52,289 bases of DNA, from positions 1 through 52,289 of the IMG/VR virus record IMGVR_UViG_3300028840_003294; one strand, given 5' to 3'. Positions within the stretch are counted from its first letter, which is position 1; each line of letters begins with the position of its first letter. The notes beneath the pieces were generated by a model that had not been told where the DNA came from, searched no databases, and saw nothing but the letters and a program-made list of their open reading frames with translations. This stretch comes from a virus. This document shows, piece by piece, positions 1 to 6,632 of the stretch. Made by a program: the position numbers and the translations under genes.

Positions 1-104
1 GCACCCGTGCTTATTGCCAGGACTGCTATACGCACACAGTCTGCCGAGCTCTGGACATCGAAGCGAACAACATTCCCGGGTTCGTTAGCCCGAAACCAGA
101 GTGA
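1..104 (+). CDS. 3' end of zinc-ribbon protein (duplicate of 51908-52249)
   Basis: This is the carboxyl end of the 113-residue protein fully encoded at 51908-52249, repeated here because the contig ends overlap. The reading frame begins at base 3 and stops with TGA at 102-104. The segment contains the second Cys pair (CQDC) of the zinc ribbon. It is not a separate gene. Confidence 0.9.
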   Translation, partial: TRAYCQDCYTHTVCRALDIEANNIPGFVSPKPE

Positions 105-144
105 AACCGAGAGAGGGTCCGCCCGCGGGGCCCTGTTTCGGTCG
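1..144. repeat. Direct terminal repeat, left copy
   Basis: Bases 1-144 are identical to 52146-52289. This means the sequence closes on itself, giving a circular unit of 52,145 bp. The repeat holds the last 34 codons of a zinc-ribbon gene and most of the first hairpin of a leader element. Nothing in it looks like a packaging site, so it is more likely an assembly overlap of a circular or circularly permuted genome than a biological terminal repeat. Confidence 0.95.
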
Positions 145-170
145 CATTCAGACCGAGAAACGGAGCAGGC
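105..170 (+). promoter_or_regulatory. Double stem-loop leader element, copy C
   Basis: Two hairpins lie between the stop of the upstream gene and the start at 171. Stem 1 pairs 114-120 with 128-134 (AGGGTCC with GGGGCCCT, one G-U, loop of seven). Stem 2 pairs CGGTC at 139-143 with GACCG at 151-155 around a seven-base loop. It is followed by GAGAAACGGAGCAGGC and ATG. The same architecture occurs at 50890-50965 and 51416-51483. No U-run follows, so this is not a simple terminator. I infer an RNA element controlling translation or transcript processing. Confidence 0.7.
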
Positions 171-506
171 ATGGAACAACTAAAAAAGGACTTGCAGGGC
201 GCCCGGGAAATGGCAGACGAGGCATCAGCTTATCTCGACTTTGCCCGGGGATTTTTGGTCGCATATTTGGACAGCGCAGAAGGGCAGAGCGGCACGCCGG
301 CCTTGGAAAGCGTCCTGCGGCACATCATCGCCGCGGGCATCAGCGCCGAGCTCGCCCGGGACCGCGCGGGGCTCGCACAGGAGGAACTCGGGAGCAATCC
401 GCCGCCGGCCGTTCTACGGTTTGCCGCGGACATTGCAACCCGGCCCGAAGAGGAGCCCGAAGAGGAGCCCCGCTGGTACGTCACGGCGCGGGAAGCGTGC
501 TGCTGA
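171..506 (+). CDS. Hypothetical small acidic alpha-helical protein
   Basis: An 111-residue protein, not recognised. It is predicted mostly helical, with acidic and Ala-rich stretches, a repeated Glu-rich segment (EEEPEEEP) near residue 93 and two Cys at the extreme C terminus. The start is set by the GGAG ribosome-binding site 6-9 bases upstream, which directly follows the CGGTC/GACCG hairpin of the leader element. It follows the 51.9 kb zinc-ribbon gene across the circular junction and precedes a series of tightly packed small genes, as is typical of phage early regions. No function can be assigned. Confidence 0.7.
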   Translation: MEQLKKDLQGAREMADEASAYLDFARGFLVAYLDSAEGQSGTPALESVLRHIIAAGISAELARDRAGLAQEELGSNPPPAVLRFAADIATRPEEEPEEEPRWYVTAREACC

Positions 507-518
507 AAGGGGGGAGTA

Positions 519-740
519 ATGGAAATCAATATGTGGATATGTGAAACGTCATGGGCCCGTAACGGGAAATGGAAACCAGAACTCGCAACGCTGCGGCGGA
601 CACGATCGAAGTCAATTCGGGCTTTTCTTTTAGGTTACTCAATTTTGATGGCGGATTGGCGCGTGGAAAGAGATCGGGGTTATGCTCGTTGCTCAAAATG
701 CGTGCTCAAGATCAAGACCGCGGAAAAAGGGGAGGAGTAA
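519..740 (+). CDS. Hypothetical protein with CxxC near C terminus
   Basis: A 73-residue protein beginning MEINMWICETSW, with a W-x-K-W-type opening seen in many small phage proteins of unknown role. It has a CSKC pair near residue 60 but no second pair, so metal binding is uncertain. A strong GGGGGGAG sits upstream of the ATG at 519; an in-frame ATG at 531 is an alternative start. The stop overlaps the next start as TAATG, implying translational coupling. Function unknown. Confidence 0.65.
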   Translation: MEINMWICETSWARNGKWKPELATLRRTRSKSIRAFLLGYSILMADWRVERDRGYARCSKCVLKIKTAEKGEE

Positions 741-1159
741 TGGAACCAGAAGACGCCTTCATTGAATACCAAGACAAGAAAACCCGCCAATGGGACGAGA
801 TTGTCGAAAACGTGGTTGTGGTCGCACACCAGGACCGCGTGAGAGAACACACCTACGACGACTTTGACCTCGGGCCCGGATGGGTCTTCGCCGGCGGAAC
901 GTACATCAAAGACGCCCTAGGTCAACGCCGCTGGTGGATGGTTTTCGTTCTCCCGCGGGCCGAATATCGGGAAGCTGTCGGGCCCTGGCTGTCAGAGGGG
1001 CTCGGTTCATTTGAGTTTATTCAATGGGCCGATGATTCATGGCACGCGATCGCCCGGAGTGAAATCAACATCGGTTCTCGAATGACGACCCTCGAGGGTG
1101 AACCGCCCGCGAAACTCCAACAGTTTTTCAAAAGGTCGGTAAATCATGGCACGGCGTAA
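740..1159 (+). CDS. Hypothetical protein, Trp-rich
   Basis: A 139-residue soluble protein rich in Trp, Phe and acidic residues, with no membrane segment or recognisable motif. The ATG at 740 overlaps the previous stop (TAATG) and has GGGGAGGAG just upstream, so I prefer it to the longer open frame that starts at 569. It overlaps the next gene by 14 bases. I do not recognise the family; position and size fit an early accessory protein. Confidence 0.75.
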   Translation: MEPEDAFIEYQDKKTRQWDEIVENVVVVAHQDRVREHTYDDFDLGPGWVFAGGTYIKDALGQRRWWMVFVLPRAEYREAVGPWLSEGLGSFEFIQWADDSWHAIARSEINIGSRMTTLEGEPPAKLQQFFKRSVNHGTA

Positions 1160-1451
1160 GAAAACCCGCGCCATCGTGATATTCGGCCGAGTTTGGGCGG
1201 GGAGAAACGGTTGCGAGTGTACCGCCACGGTTTATGTGAACGGGGAACACGTCGCCAGCCTCCCGATTGAGCGCGGCGCCAACAGCTATGCCGAACAGCG
1301 CGGGATTGAATGGCTTTACGAACACGGCTACCTACCGGGGATGATCCGCCACAGTTACGGCGGCCTCGAGCCCCTATATCAGTGGTGCGAACGAAACAAC
1401 TGCACGAAGATCATTGAAACCGCCAACGTGGAGAGGATGAAAGACCTATGA
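1146..1451 (+). CDS. Hypothetical small protein
   Basis: A 101-residue protein with a basic N terminus (MARRKKTR) and a mixed alpha/beta composition. It has four Cys, two of which (CECT near residue 24) are spaced like half of a metal site. The start lies inside the last codons of the preceding gene and the stop overlaps the next start as ATGA, so it belongs to a coupled chain of small early genes. No family recognised. Confidence 0.7.
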   Translation: MARRKKTRAIVIFGRVWAGRNGCECTATVYVNGEHVASLPIERGANSYAEQRGIEWLYEHGYLPGMIRHSYGGLEPLYQWCERNNCTKIIETANVERMKDL

Positions 1452-1744
1452 GGAAATACACCGCCATTCCGATAGGCAGGATTTTAGACTGCCTCCCGAA
1501 AACCGGAACGTGGCACGGGCCCGCCTATCAGGGCATCGGCGGCCTGTTCGCCATCCGTGGGTGGGGCGCCGGAGACCGCCCGCCCATGTTCCAAGTGATG
1601 AGAGTCTACGGCCGGCGGCACGGCGACCCCGCCCATGACCGCCCGCCCGAAGAAATTTCCGGTCCTTGGCTGACAATGGAAGGCGCGGAACAATTCGCCC
1701 GCCGCATGGCCGAGGGTGGGAGCCCACGAGAAAGGTTTGCATGA
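1448..1744 (+). CDS. Hypothetical small protein
   Basis: A 98-residue protein, rich in Gly, Arg and Pro, that starts with an ATGA overlap on the previous stop. It contains the phrase GPWLTMEGAEQFARRMAEG near its C terminus, which resembles the helical tail of several short phage proteins of unknown function. It has no Cys pairs, membrane helix or catalytic motif. It ends with an ATGA overlap on the next gene. Confidence 0.7.
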   Translation: MRKYTAIPIGRILDCLPKTGTWHGPAYQGIGGLFAIRGWGAGDRPPMFQVMRVYGRRHGDPAHDRPPEEISGPWLTMEGAEQFARRMAEGGSPRERFA

Positions 1745-1980
1745 TGTGGTACAGAGTGCAAAACGCTGAAACCGGAGAAGAGCTCCGAACGCGCTTCGAA
1801 ACGCTTTTAGGCGCCCTTTCCTATGCCGAAGACGTCGAGTTTTGCGACGTTGAAATATGCGACGACAATGACGGGCTCGTCTTGGCTGTTTTATCGGGAG
1901 GGGAGCTCGTCGGAGGGACGCCGGAAACCATCGCCCTTTGTGAAGAATGGGGCTACGCTATCGCAGACGAGAGGGGGTGA
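1741..1980 (+). CDS. Hypothetical small acidic protein
   Basis: A 79-residue acidic protein, MMWYRVQNAETGEE at its start, last of the first run of coupled small genes. The ATG at 1741 overlaps the previous TGA; a longer open frame from 1666 lies inside the upstream gene and is not preferred. The N-terminal pattern (YRVxNAxTGE) is common in short phage proteins that may form a small beta-sheet domain, but no activity is known. Tandem terminators follow it. Confidence 0.7.
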   Translation: MMWYRVQNAETGEELRTRFETLLGALSYAEDVEFCDVEICDDNDGLVLAVLSGGELVGGTPETIALCEEWGYAIADERG

Positions 1981-2022
1981 TGGCATGAAGTAGCGCAAAG
2001 CTGACGGTCTCACGTCCAAGAG

Positions 2023-2049
2023 CCCCCCGCTACGGCGGGGGGTTTCTTT
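2023..2049 (+). terminator. Intrinsic terminator with UACG tetraloop
   Basis: A perfect eight-pair stem, CCCCCCGC (2023-2030) with GCGGGGGG (2035-2042), closes a TACG tetraloop of the very stable UNCG class with a C-G closing pair. TTTCTTT follows immediately. This should end the transcript carrying the small genes upstream. Confidence 0.9.
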
Positions 2050-2107
2050 GTGGTACGATTGCGCCCGAATCGGAGCTCGCCCGCCCCCCCGGCCAGCTCC
2101 ACCGCAG

Positions 2108-2142
2108 CCCCCCGCCGGCCACCACCACTGGCGGGGGGTTTT
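2108..2142 (+). terminator. Second tandem intrinsic terminator
   Basis: CCCCCCGCC (2108-2116) pairs with GGCGGGGGG (2130-2138) around a 13-base loop and is followed by TTTT. It lies about 60 bases after the first terminator and shares its CCCCCCGC/GCGGGGGG core, suggesting duplication. Together they form a strong stop before the promoter at 2199. Confidence 0.85.
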
Positions 2143-2177
2143 GATTTGGCACGCCGGCCAGATTTGGCACGCCGGCC
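2143..2177. repeat. Two tandem copies of an 18-bp unit
   Basis: GATTTGGCACGCCGGCC occurs at 2143-2159 and again at 2161-2177, separated by one A. The unit contains the palindrome GCCGGC. It lies between the tandem terminators and the promoter-like site at 2199, so it could be a two-site operator, although two copies may also be simple slippage. Confidence 0.75.
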
Positions 2178-2198
2178 TCGAGTATCGGGCACAGGGGC

Positions 2199-2226
2199 TT
2201 GACAAATTTCCACATAGGTTTACCAT
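2199..2226 (+). promoter_or_regulatory. Sigma70-type promoter candidate
   Basis: A consensus -35 box TTGACA (2199-2204) is followed after 16 bases by TACCAT (2221-2226), which matches four of six -10 positions. Alternative -10 boxes in the ATTATT run just downstream are possible with longer spacing. It follows two terminators and precedes the DNA-binding protein at 2279, the expected place for a promoter driving the recombination module. Confidence 0.5.
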
Positions 2227-2278
2227 TATTAGCGCAGACGAACGCCAATCCGGGCGAAATTGACAATTGGAGGAAGAA

Positions 2279-2515
2279 ATGCCAACGTGCCCTACATGCG
2301 GGACAAGATTCAAGTTGGACGGCCGCAAGAAGATGACGATACGGGAGGCTGCCGACGAGCTTGGGGTCGCTCGAGCCACCATCCGAAAGCTCATGGACGA
2401 TGGGGAGCTCTACTATATCTTTCGTGGGGGAAGGCGATGGTTAACCCGCGAAACGTGGGAAAACTTCATACGAGAAAGGACAACCACGGGGCCGCTCGTG
2501 GACGACGATGATTAA
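2279..2515 (+). CDS. Excisionase/MerR-like HTH protein with CxxC
   Basis: A 78-residue predicted DNA-binding protein. A CPTC pair opens the protein (residues 4-7). Residues 19-66 read like the short winged helix of the HTH_17 / excisionase family: a helix-turn-helix around IREAADELGVARATIRKLM, then a wing (YYIFRGGRRW) and a terminal helix. Such proteins act as excisionases or small transcription regulators. There is no integrase in this genome, so regulation is more likely. GGAGGAAGAA directly precedes the ATG at 2279, which I prefer over an in-frame TTG at 2267. It is the first gene after the promoter candidate at 2199 and may control this unit. Confidence 0.75.
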   Translation: MPTCPTCGTRFKLDGRKKMTIREAADELGVARATIRKLMDDGELYYIFRGGRRWLTRETWENFIRERTTTGPLVDDDD

Positions 2516-2627
2516 AGCGGTCGTGCTCGTGCTTTTGGGGGCCGTCATCATCGCGGTTCCGGTGGCGTGGATGATTGAAGAATTTTTGTGGAATTACGAA
2601 CCAAAGGAGAGAGACGATGGCAGATGA
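2508..2627 (+). CDS. 39-residue single-pass membrane protein
   Basis: A short open frame, MIKAVVLVLLGAVIIA onward, that overlaps the end of the HTH gene by eight bases and the start of the annealase gene by eleven. It encodes one hydrophobic helix (about residues 3-22) followed by a short charged tail (YEPKERDDGR). The coupling on both sides and the clean hydrophobic profile argue that it is translated, but no clear ribosome-binding site precedes it. Its role is unknown; small phage membrane proteins may act in lysis control or exclusion. Confidence 0.5.
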   Translation: MIKAVVLVLLGAVIIAVPVAWMIEEFLWNYEPKERDDGR

Positions 2628-3861
2628 ACTGATGAAAGTTGACCAGCAGACGGGGGAGATTGTTGCTTCGGCAGGGATCTCGATTGAAGAGACTCGAGCG
2701 CAGGCGGAAAGCCAAGCGGGTTTCGTCGTGGCGAAGCGATTCCCAAGGAATCAAGAGCTCGCCGTCTCGAACATCATGCGAGCGTGCGAGAGCGTGCGGC
2801 TGGCGGAAGAAGCAGAGTACAGCTACCCCAAGGGGAACACGACCGTTCAAGGGCCGACAATCAGACTTCTCGAGGTCATCGCACAGAATTGGGGAAACAT
2901 CATTTCCGGCGTCCGCGAGGTCGAGGTGCGCGAAGATGACACGCTGATGATGGCGTATGCCTACGATCTCGAGACCAACCGCAGGGCCGAGCGGGCGTTC
3001 ACTGTGCCGAACTTCATCATGCTCAAGGGCGGGGGCCGAAAGTATCTCGATGACCCCCGCGAGCTGTACGAGCTCCGGGCAAACATGGGCTCACGGCGCG
3101 AGCGTGCCTGTCTCGAGCGCGTCATTCCCCGCCACATCATCGACGAGGCCGTTGACGCTTGCCGCCTCACCGTGGCGACCAAGGGGACGCCGGCCACGCC
3201 CGAGAATATCCAGAAGATGATCGACGCCTTCGGCGCGATCGGCGTGGACGAGACCATGCTCGAGATGCGACAGGGGAAGAAGCTAAAGGCGCTCACCGGG
3301 CCCGAGCTCGCCGCCCTTCGCCGCATCTACAAGGGCATCGACGAGGGAATCACCACCGTTGATAAGGTCTTTGGCGACAAAACCCTGAAGCAGCCACAGG
3401 AAAAACAGGCCGAAAAAGAGGAAAAAGAGGAAAAGCCGAAGAAGAAAGCCACCAAGAAGAAGAAAAAGCCCGCTCCCAAGGCCGAGACGCCGGCCGAGGA
3501 GCCGGCGAAGGCCGAATCCCGGCCCGAGGACGGGGAGCAGGCCGACGCAGGCACAGGCGATTCTGAGGGCTCTAACGGCGATTTGCCGCTGCAAGGCGAG
3601 CTCGAGACGCAGGGCGACGATTTGCCCACCATTACCGACCGAATCGCAAAGGTTGAATTTTCCAAGGAGGGTCAAACCAAAACAGGCAGCCCGTACAGTT
3701 TGTATTACATTCACACCGATGGCGGCGAGAAAATGGCTTGCTTCAACAAAGAGCTTATCGAGCAGGCGGAAGAGGCAGCAGCAGAACGCTACTTGTGCGA
3801 GCTCGAGATCCACAAGAGCAAGTTCGGCATCAAGCTGATGAGCTTGGAGGTTCTTGGGTGA
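2617..3861 (+). CDS. Probable single-strand annealing recombinase (RecT/Rad52-superfamily-like)
   Basis: A 414-residue protein in three parts. Residues 1-252 resemble a widespread phage family often found next to exonucleases: YSYPKGNTTVQGPTIRL (69-83), then an AYAYDLETN segment and ANMGSRRERACLERVIP (155-171). I take this as a RecT/Redbeta-type annealase by family resemblance, not from a diagnostic motif. Residues 255-335 are a Lys/Glu/Pro-rich linker. Residues 336-414 look like a small beta domain, possibly an OB fold for single-strand DNA. The ATG at 2617 has GGAGAGAG upstream. The stop overlaps the GTG start of the nuclease at 3858, forming an annealase-exonuclease pair that would resect and anneal DNA ends during replication. 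Confidence 0.65.
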   Translation: MADELMKVDQQTGEIVASAGISIEETRAQAESQAGFVVAKRFPRNQELAVSNIMRACESVRLAEEAEYSYPKGNTTVQGPTIRLLEVIAQNWGNIISGVREVEVREDDTLMMAYAYDLETNRRAERAFTVPNFIMLKGGGRKYLDDPRELYELRANMGSRRERACLERVIPRHIIDEAVDACRLTVATKGTPATPENIQKMIDAFGAIGVDETMLEMRQGKKLKALTGPELAALRRIYKGIDEGITTVDKVFGDKTLKQPQEKQAEKEEKEEKPKKKATKKKKKPAPKAETPAEEPAKAESRPEDGEQADAGTGDSEGSNGDLPLQGELETQGDDLPTITDRIAKVEFSKEGQTKTGSPYSLYYIHTDGGEKMACFNKELIEQAEEAAAERYLCELEIHKSKFGIKLMSLEVLG

Positions 3862-4424
3862 ACTCGCCGGTCATCGAATTCCATGAACCCACACACACCT
3901 ATTCGGTGAATGGGCGCCCGGTTCCAAGCGTAACCCAGGTTCTTAAAGAGGCGGGACTCATTGACACGACTTGGTACAACGAATGGGGGAAGCACCGCGG
4001 GAGCACGGTTCACAGGTGCATGCAGCTTCTTGCGGAGGATCGGCTCGACTTGGCAAGCGTGGACCCCAGGATTCAGGGCTATGTTGACGCCGGCGCCCGC
4101 TTCATGGATGAGATCAACTTCGAGGTCGAACGCACCGAAATGCACGTCTGCAACGAAAAGCTCAGATTCGCGGGGACGCTCGACCTCTTCGGCCGGCGGA
4201 AAAATAACCCGGCAATCATTGACTACAAGACGGGGCCGCTACAGCGCCCGACACAGATTCAGCTCACGGGATACTCTAATACCGACCAAATGCCGGGAGG
4301 GCCCATTGAGCTGTGGGGTGTTCAGTTGCGAATCGACGGCACGTACAAAATGGAAAGGTTTATCCCCAACTTCCCCGTGTGGCATGCCGCTCTTAGAGTG
4401 GTAGGATGGAAGCGGGAAAAATGA
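3858..4424 (+). CDS. PD-(D/E)XK exonuclease (Cas4/RecB-like)
   Basis: A 188-residue nuclease starting at GTG 3858, which overlaps the preceding stop (GTGA) and has GGAGG eight bases upstream. The fold is signalled by an early His (GSTVH, residue 52), a conserved Glu (residue 100), GTLDLFG with Asp109, the IIDYKTG motif with Asp122 and Lys124, and a following QIQLTGY with Gln136. This is the order expected for the Cas4/RecB-like PD-(D/E)XK family. With the annealase just upstream it likely forms a Red-type end-resection system. It should degrade one strand of linear DNA in the host cytoplasm. Confidence 0.85.
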   Translation: MNSPVIEFHEPTHTYSVNGRPVPSVTQVLKEAGLIDTTWYNEWGKHRGSTVHRCMQLLAEDRLDLASVDPRIQGYVDAGARFMDEINFEVERTEMHVCNEKLRFAGTLDLFGRRKNNPAIIDYKTGPLQRPTQIQLTGYSNTDQMPGGPIELWGVQLRIDGTYKMERFIPNFPVWHAALRVVGWKREK

Positions 4425-4525
4425 TTTGGCCCAATTGCCCCGGCCACGCTTCGGCGTTGGCAATTCCGAGGCCGAACCCCCACCCACCAGGGCGTCAGCC
4501 CGACTTCTCTGACAAGGCACGCGAT

Positions 4526-4551
4526 ACCCCCGGGGCCGGCGGGGGGTCTTT
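4526..4551 (+). terminator. Probable intrinsic terminator
   Basis: ACCCCC (4526-4531) pairs with GGGGGT (4542-4547) and is followed by CTTTC. The stem is short and the U-tract imperfect, so termination may be partial. It lies in the 147-base gap between the exonuclease and the secreted protein, the only sizeable gap between those genes. Confidence 0.5.
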
Positions 4552-4571
4552 CAGCAAAAAAGGAGCAGATT

Positions 4572-5864
4572 ATGAAAAAGTTGTTGATCGTTGTTTACCT
4601 CATGCTCGTTGCGCTGCCCGTAGCGGCGAACGTCCCACCACCAACCGAATACACCAGCGGCGCCGACTGCGTCCGTCGCCTGATTGCCGGCCAGAACATC
4701 GACGTTGGGCGCGTCGAGCTCGAGTGGCTCGAGAATGACCTACTCGTTTCCTACATCATCGAAGACCCCGACTGGCGAATCAAAGAGGTGCATTTTGGAT
4801 GGTGGCACGAGCAGGGGAATCTTCCCGCTCACGCCGTTCCCGGGGATCTTCAATATGGTCGGGAGGATCTCGACACTACATTGCACTCATTCACCATTTC
4901 AAAGGACAACCTTTGCACGTTCTCGAAGGACGCGCCGGCGAAGTGCGAGGACCGCTGCCCTTGTTGGTTTGCGGCTCACGCTGTTGTAGAGCGGCCGTGC
5001 CCTGAAGAAAAGACGATCTATAAGCCCGGGCGATATGCCACGTCCGCAAAGATCAAGGTCACGCGAGAGGGTCGAAGCTCATTCTTTAACGTTCAAATCC
5101 AAGGGAGCGGGATCAATGCAGCAGTCAACAACGGATGGTGCCTCGACAAAAGACTCACACTCCCCGAGGGAATCTGGCTCGACGCCGAAGTCATCTACGA
5201 CTGGCAGGAGCTCGATGGAATTGTTGATTTTCCACAAAATATGGCCCTCATCGAATGGATTGCAAGGCAAAATTACGTTGGTCGAAAGGTCTTCTGTGGG
5301 CAAATCGTCCAGCGCATACACGTACAAAATGCAATCTGGAATCTGGCTCACGGTAAGCAAATTGGCTGTGTGGCTTCTGCGATTGTCAGCGAGGCACGGC
5401 GCCACGCAAATTCAAAAAACATTCAGCGATCCTGTTGGGAAATGGCGGCAGACTTTGTCCTAACCCCAAGGCTTTGCTCGATGGTTTCTCCCCCGGATGG
5501 TTTCGCTTGTGCGATGTATCAACCGATCTACTCCTACAAATATGTGAGGGAAACATGCCCAACAGATACACCTACCCCGTCAGAAACCCCAACCAGGACG
5601 GCGACTCCCACGCGCACCATTACGCCTACGTTTTCGGCTACCTCCACGGCAACGAGTACGCCCACCGGCACCCCGCCGCCCACTTTGACGCCCTCTTTTA
5701 CACCTACTGCAACGCCTACCGAAACGGCGCCGCCGACTTCTACGCCGACCGCGACTTCAACGCCAAGCCCCTGCCCGCCGCAGCGCGAAACCGCATGGGC
5801 TTTTGGCTCAGTCGAATTCGGTATCGGTTGGGGTTGGTTTTTCGAGTGCTGCGAGGGTGAGTGA
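4572..5864 (+). CDS. Secreted Cys-rich protein with TP-rich linker, possible thioester-type domain
   Basis: A 430-residue protein with a clear signal peptide (MKKLLIVVYLMLVALPVAA, cleavage near residue 19). Residues 20-325 form a Cys-rich domain. It contains NNGWCLD (Cys190) and later VQNAIWNL (Gln252 region), a pair reminiscent of Cys-Gln thioester (TQXA-like) adhesin domains; this is a resemblance only. Residues 330-400 are a Thr/Pro/Ser-rich linker (TPT-type repeats), followed by a short tail ending FECCEGE. The ATG at 4572 has AAGGAG upstream. It opens the segment containing sulfotransferase-like, methyltransferase and glycosyltransferase genes. Likely exported by the infected cell. It could alter the host surface, block superinfection, or be a glycosylated product of the downstream enzymes. 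Confidence 0.7.
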   Translation: MKKLLIVVYLMLVALPVAANVPPPTEYTSGADCVRRLIAGQNIDVGRVELEWLENDLLVSYIIEDPDWRIKEVHFGWWHEQGNLPAHAVPGDLQYGREDLDTTLHSFTISKDNLCTFSKDAPAKCEDRCPCWFAAHAVVERPCPEEKTIYKPGRYATSAKIKVTREGRSSFFNVQIQGSGINAAVNNGWCLDKRLTLPEGIWLDAEVIYDWQELDGIVDFPQNMALIEWIARQNYVGRKVFCGQIVQRIHVQNAIWNLAHGKQIGCVASAIVSEARRHANSKNIQRSCWEMAADFVLTPRLCSMVSPPDGFACAMYQPIYSYKYVRETCPTDTPTPSETPTRTATPTRTITPTFSATSTATSTPTGTPPPTLTPSFTPTATPTETAPPTSTPTATSTPSPCPPQRETAWAFGSVEFGIGWGWFFECCEGE

Positions 5865-6130
5865 TGTACGTCAGCCAAGCCAAGCGGAAGACGTGCCCGC
5901 TTCTCGGAGTCAGAGCAGCGGAAGCGACCGAGCAACATGGCCGGGGCCACCAATGGGTTGCGACATTCTCCCCGTCATATTGCACCGCCGATTCCTGCAT
6001 GTGGTGGGTCGCCACAAGAGCACAGAAGGGGGACTCTGATAGCGACGGCGAAGGGTACTGCGTCATGCGTCTTCTCGAAGATGTCGTGGAGGCGTTAGCC
6101 GCGCTACCCAGGAAGGAATATGATGTTTGA
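5864..6130 (+). CDS. Small Cys/Trp-containing hypothetical protein
   Basis: An 88-residue protein that starts at ATG 5864 overlapping the previous stop (TGATG); a GTG at 5861 is possible. A Cys at residue 12, then CTADSCMWW and later GYC, resemble a family of short phage proteins with the pattern C-x(n)-CxxxxCMxW-x(n)-GxC, function unknown and possibly metal binding. It overlaps the next gene by 11 bases, consistent with coupled expression. Confidence 0.65.
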   Translation: MYVSQAKRKTCPLLGVRAAEATEQHGRGHQWVATFSPSYCTADSCMWWVATRAQKGDSDSDGEGYCVMRLLEDVVEALAALPRKEYDV

Positions 6131-6632
6131 GCATCTCAAAAGATGGCCCCGGGTTCTTGTCACCGGGCCCCAACGATCCGGCACGCGCATCGGCACAACG
6201 ATGATCGCTCACGACCTGAACTATTGGCCCGTGTATGAGGAACAGGTCGGCACGGATTCACTCAATCGCCTGTGGAAGCACCTTCAGACGACGAGGAACA
6301 CAGTCACTCAATGCCCCGCGCTCTCGAGCCACGTTCATCTGCTCGCCCTTGACGATCCAGAGCTCGCCGTCGTTCTCATGCGGAGATCAATCAAAGAGAT
6401 CCGTGCGTCTGAACAGCGGATACGTTGGGCGTGGGAAAAGCCCGAGCTCATCCGAGAGGGCATCCTCGTCAACAGCTCATCGGCTGAAGCGAAATACAAG
6501 CGATGGGACGAGCTCCAAGCCGACGTAATTGGGGAGCGGGGTTTCGTGGTCGAATACTCGAGCCTCCACACTCATCCCCTGTGGAAGCCGGCGCCGGCAA
6601 GAGTAAACTTCGAACCGAGGCAAACACGATGA
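6120..6632 (+). CDS. Sulfotransferase-like P-loop protein
   Basis: A 170-residue protein with VTGPQRSGTR at residues 14-23, the 5'-phosphosulfate-binding type of P-loop found in PAPS-dependent sulfotransferases, and VVLMRRSIKEIRAS (84-97), where an Arg and Ser would contact the 3'-phosphate. The C-terminal part (YSSLHTHPLW then RVNFEPRQT) resembles a group of short sulfotransferase-like proteins near phage glycan genes. AGGAAGGAAT precedes two consecutive ATG codons at 6120 and 6123; either could be used. It is coupled to the methyltransferase (ATGA). The substrate is unknown; a carbohydrate or the secreted protein upstream are candidates. It could instead be a P-loop kinase of similar fold. 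Confidence 0.65.
   Translation: MMFEHLKRWPRVLVTGPQRSGTRIGTTMIAHDLNYWPVYEEQVGTDSLNRLWKHLQTTRNTVTQCPALSSHVHLLALDDPELAVVLMRRSIKEIRASEQRIRWAWEKPELIREGILVNSSSAEAKYKRWDELQADVIGERGFVVEYSSLHTHPLWKPAPARVNFEPRQTR

Noticed and set aside
1-144. Biological direct terminal repeat used in packaging
   Set aside because: The 144-bp match starts and stops within a gene and a hairpin and is short; an assembly overlap of a circular genome is simpler. Read-end mapping would decide.
101-544. Open frame of 147 codons overlapping the first gene
   Set aside because: It is Arg/Gly-rich, lacks a ribosome-binding site at its start and is a shadow of the gene at 171-506.
3283-3813. Minus-strand frame of 176 codons under the annealase gene
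   Set aside because: Low-complexity Leu/Phe/Gly sequence is the antisense of the Lys/Glu linker; it lacks a start site and is on the strand opposite to transcription.
4406-4738. Plus-strand frame of 110 codons spanning the 4.5 kb terminator
   Set aside because: It runs through the terminator and into the secreted-protein gene in the wrong frame; no ribosome-binding site.
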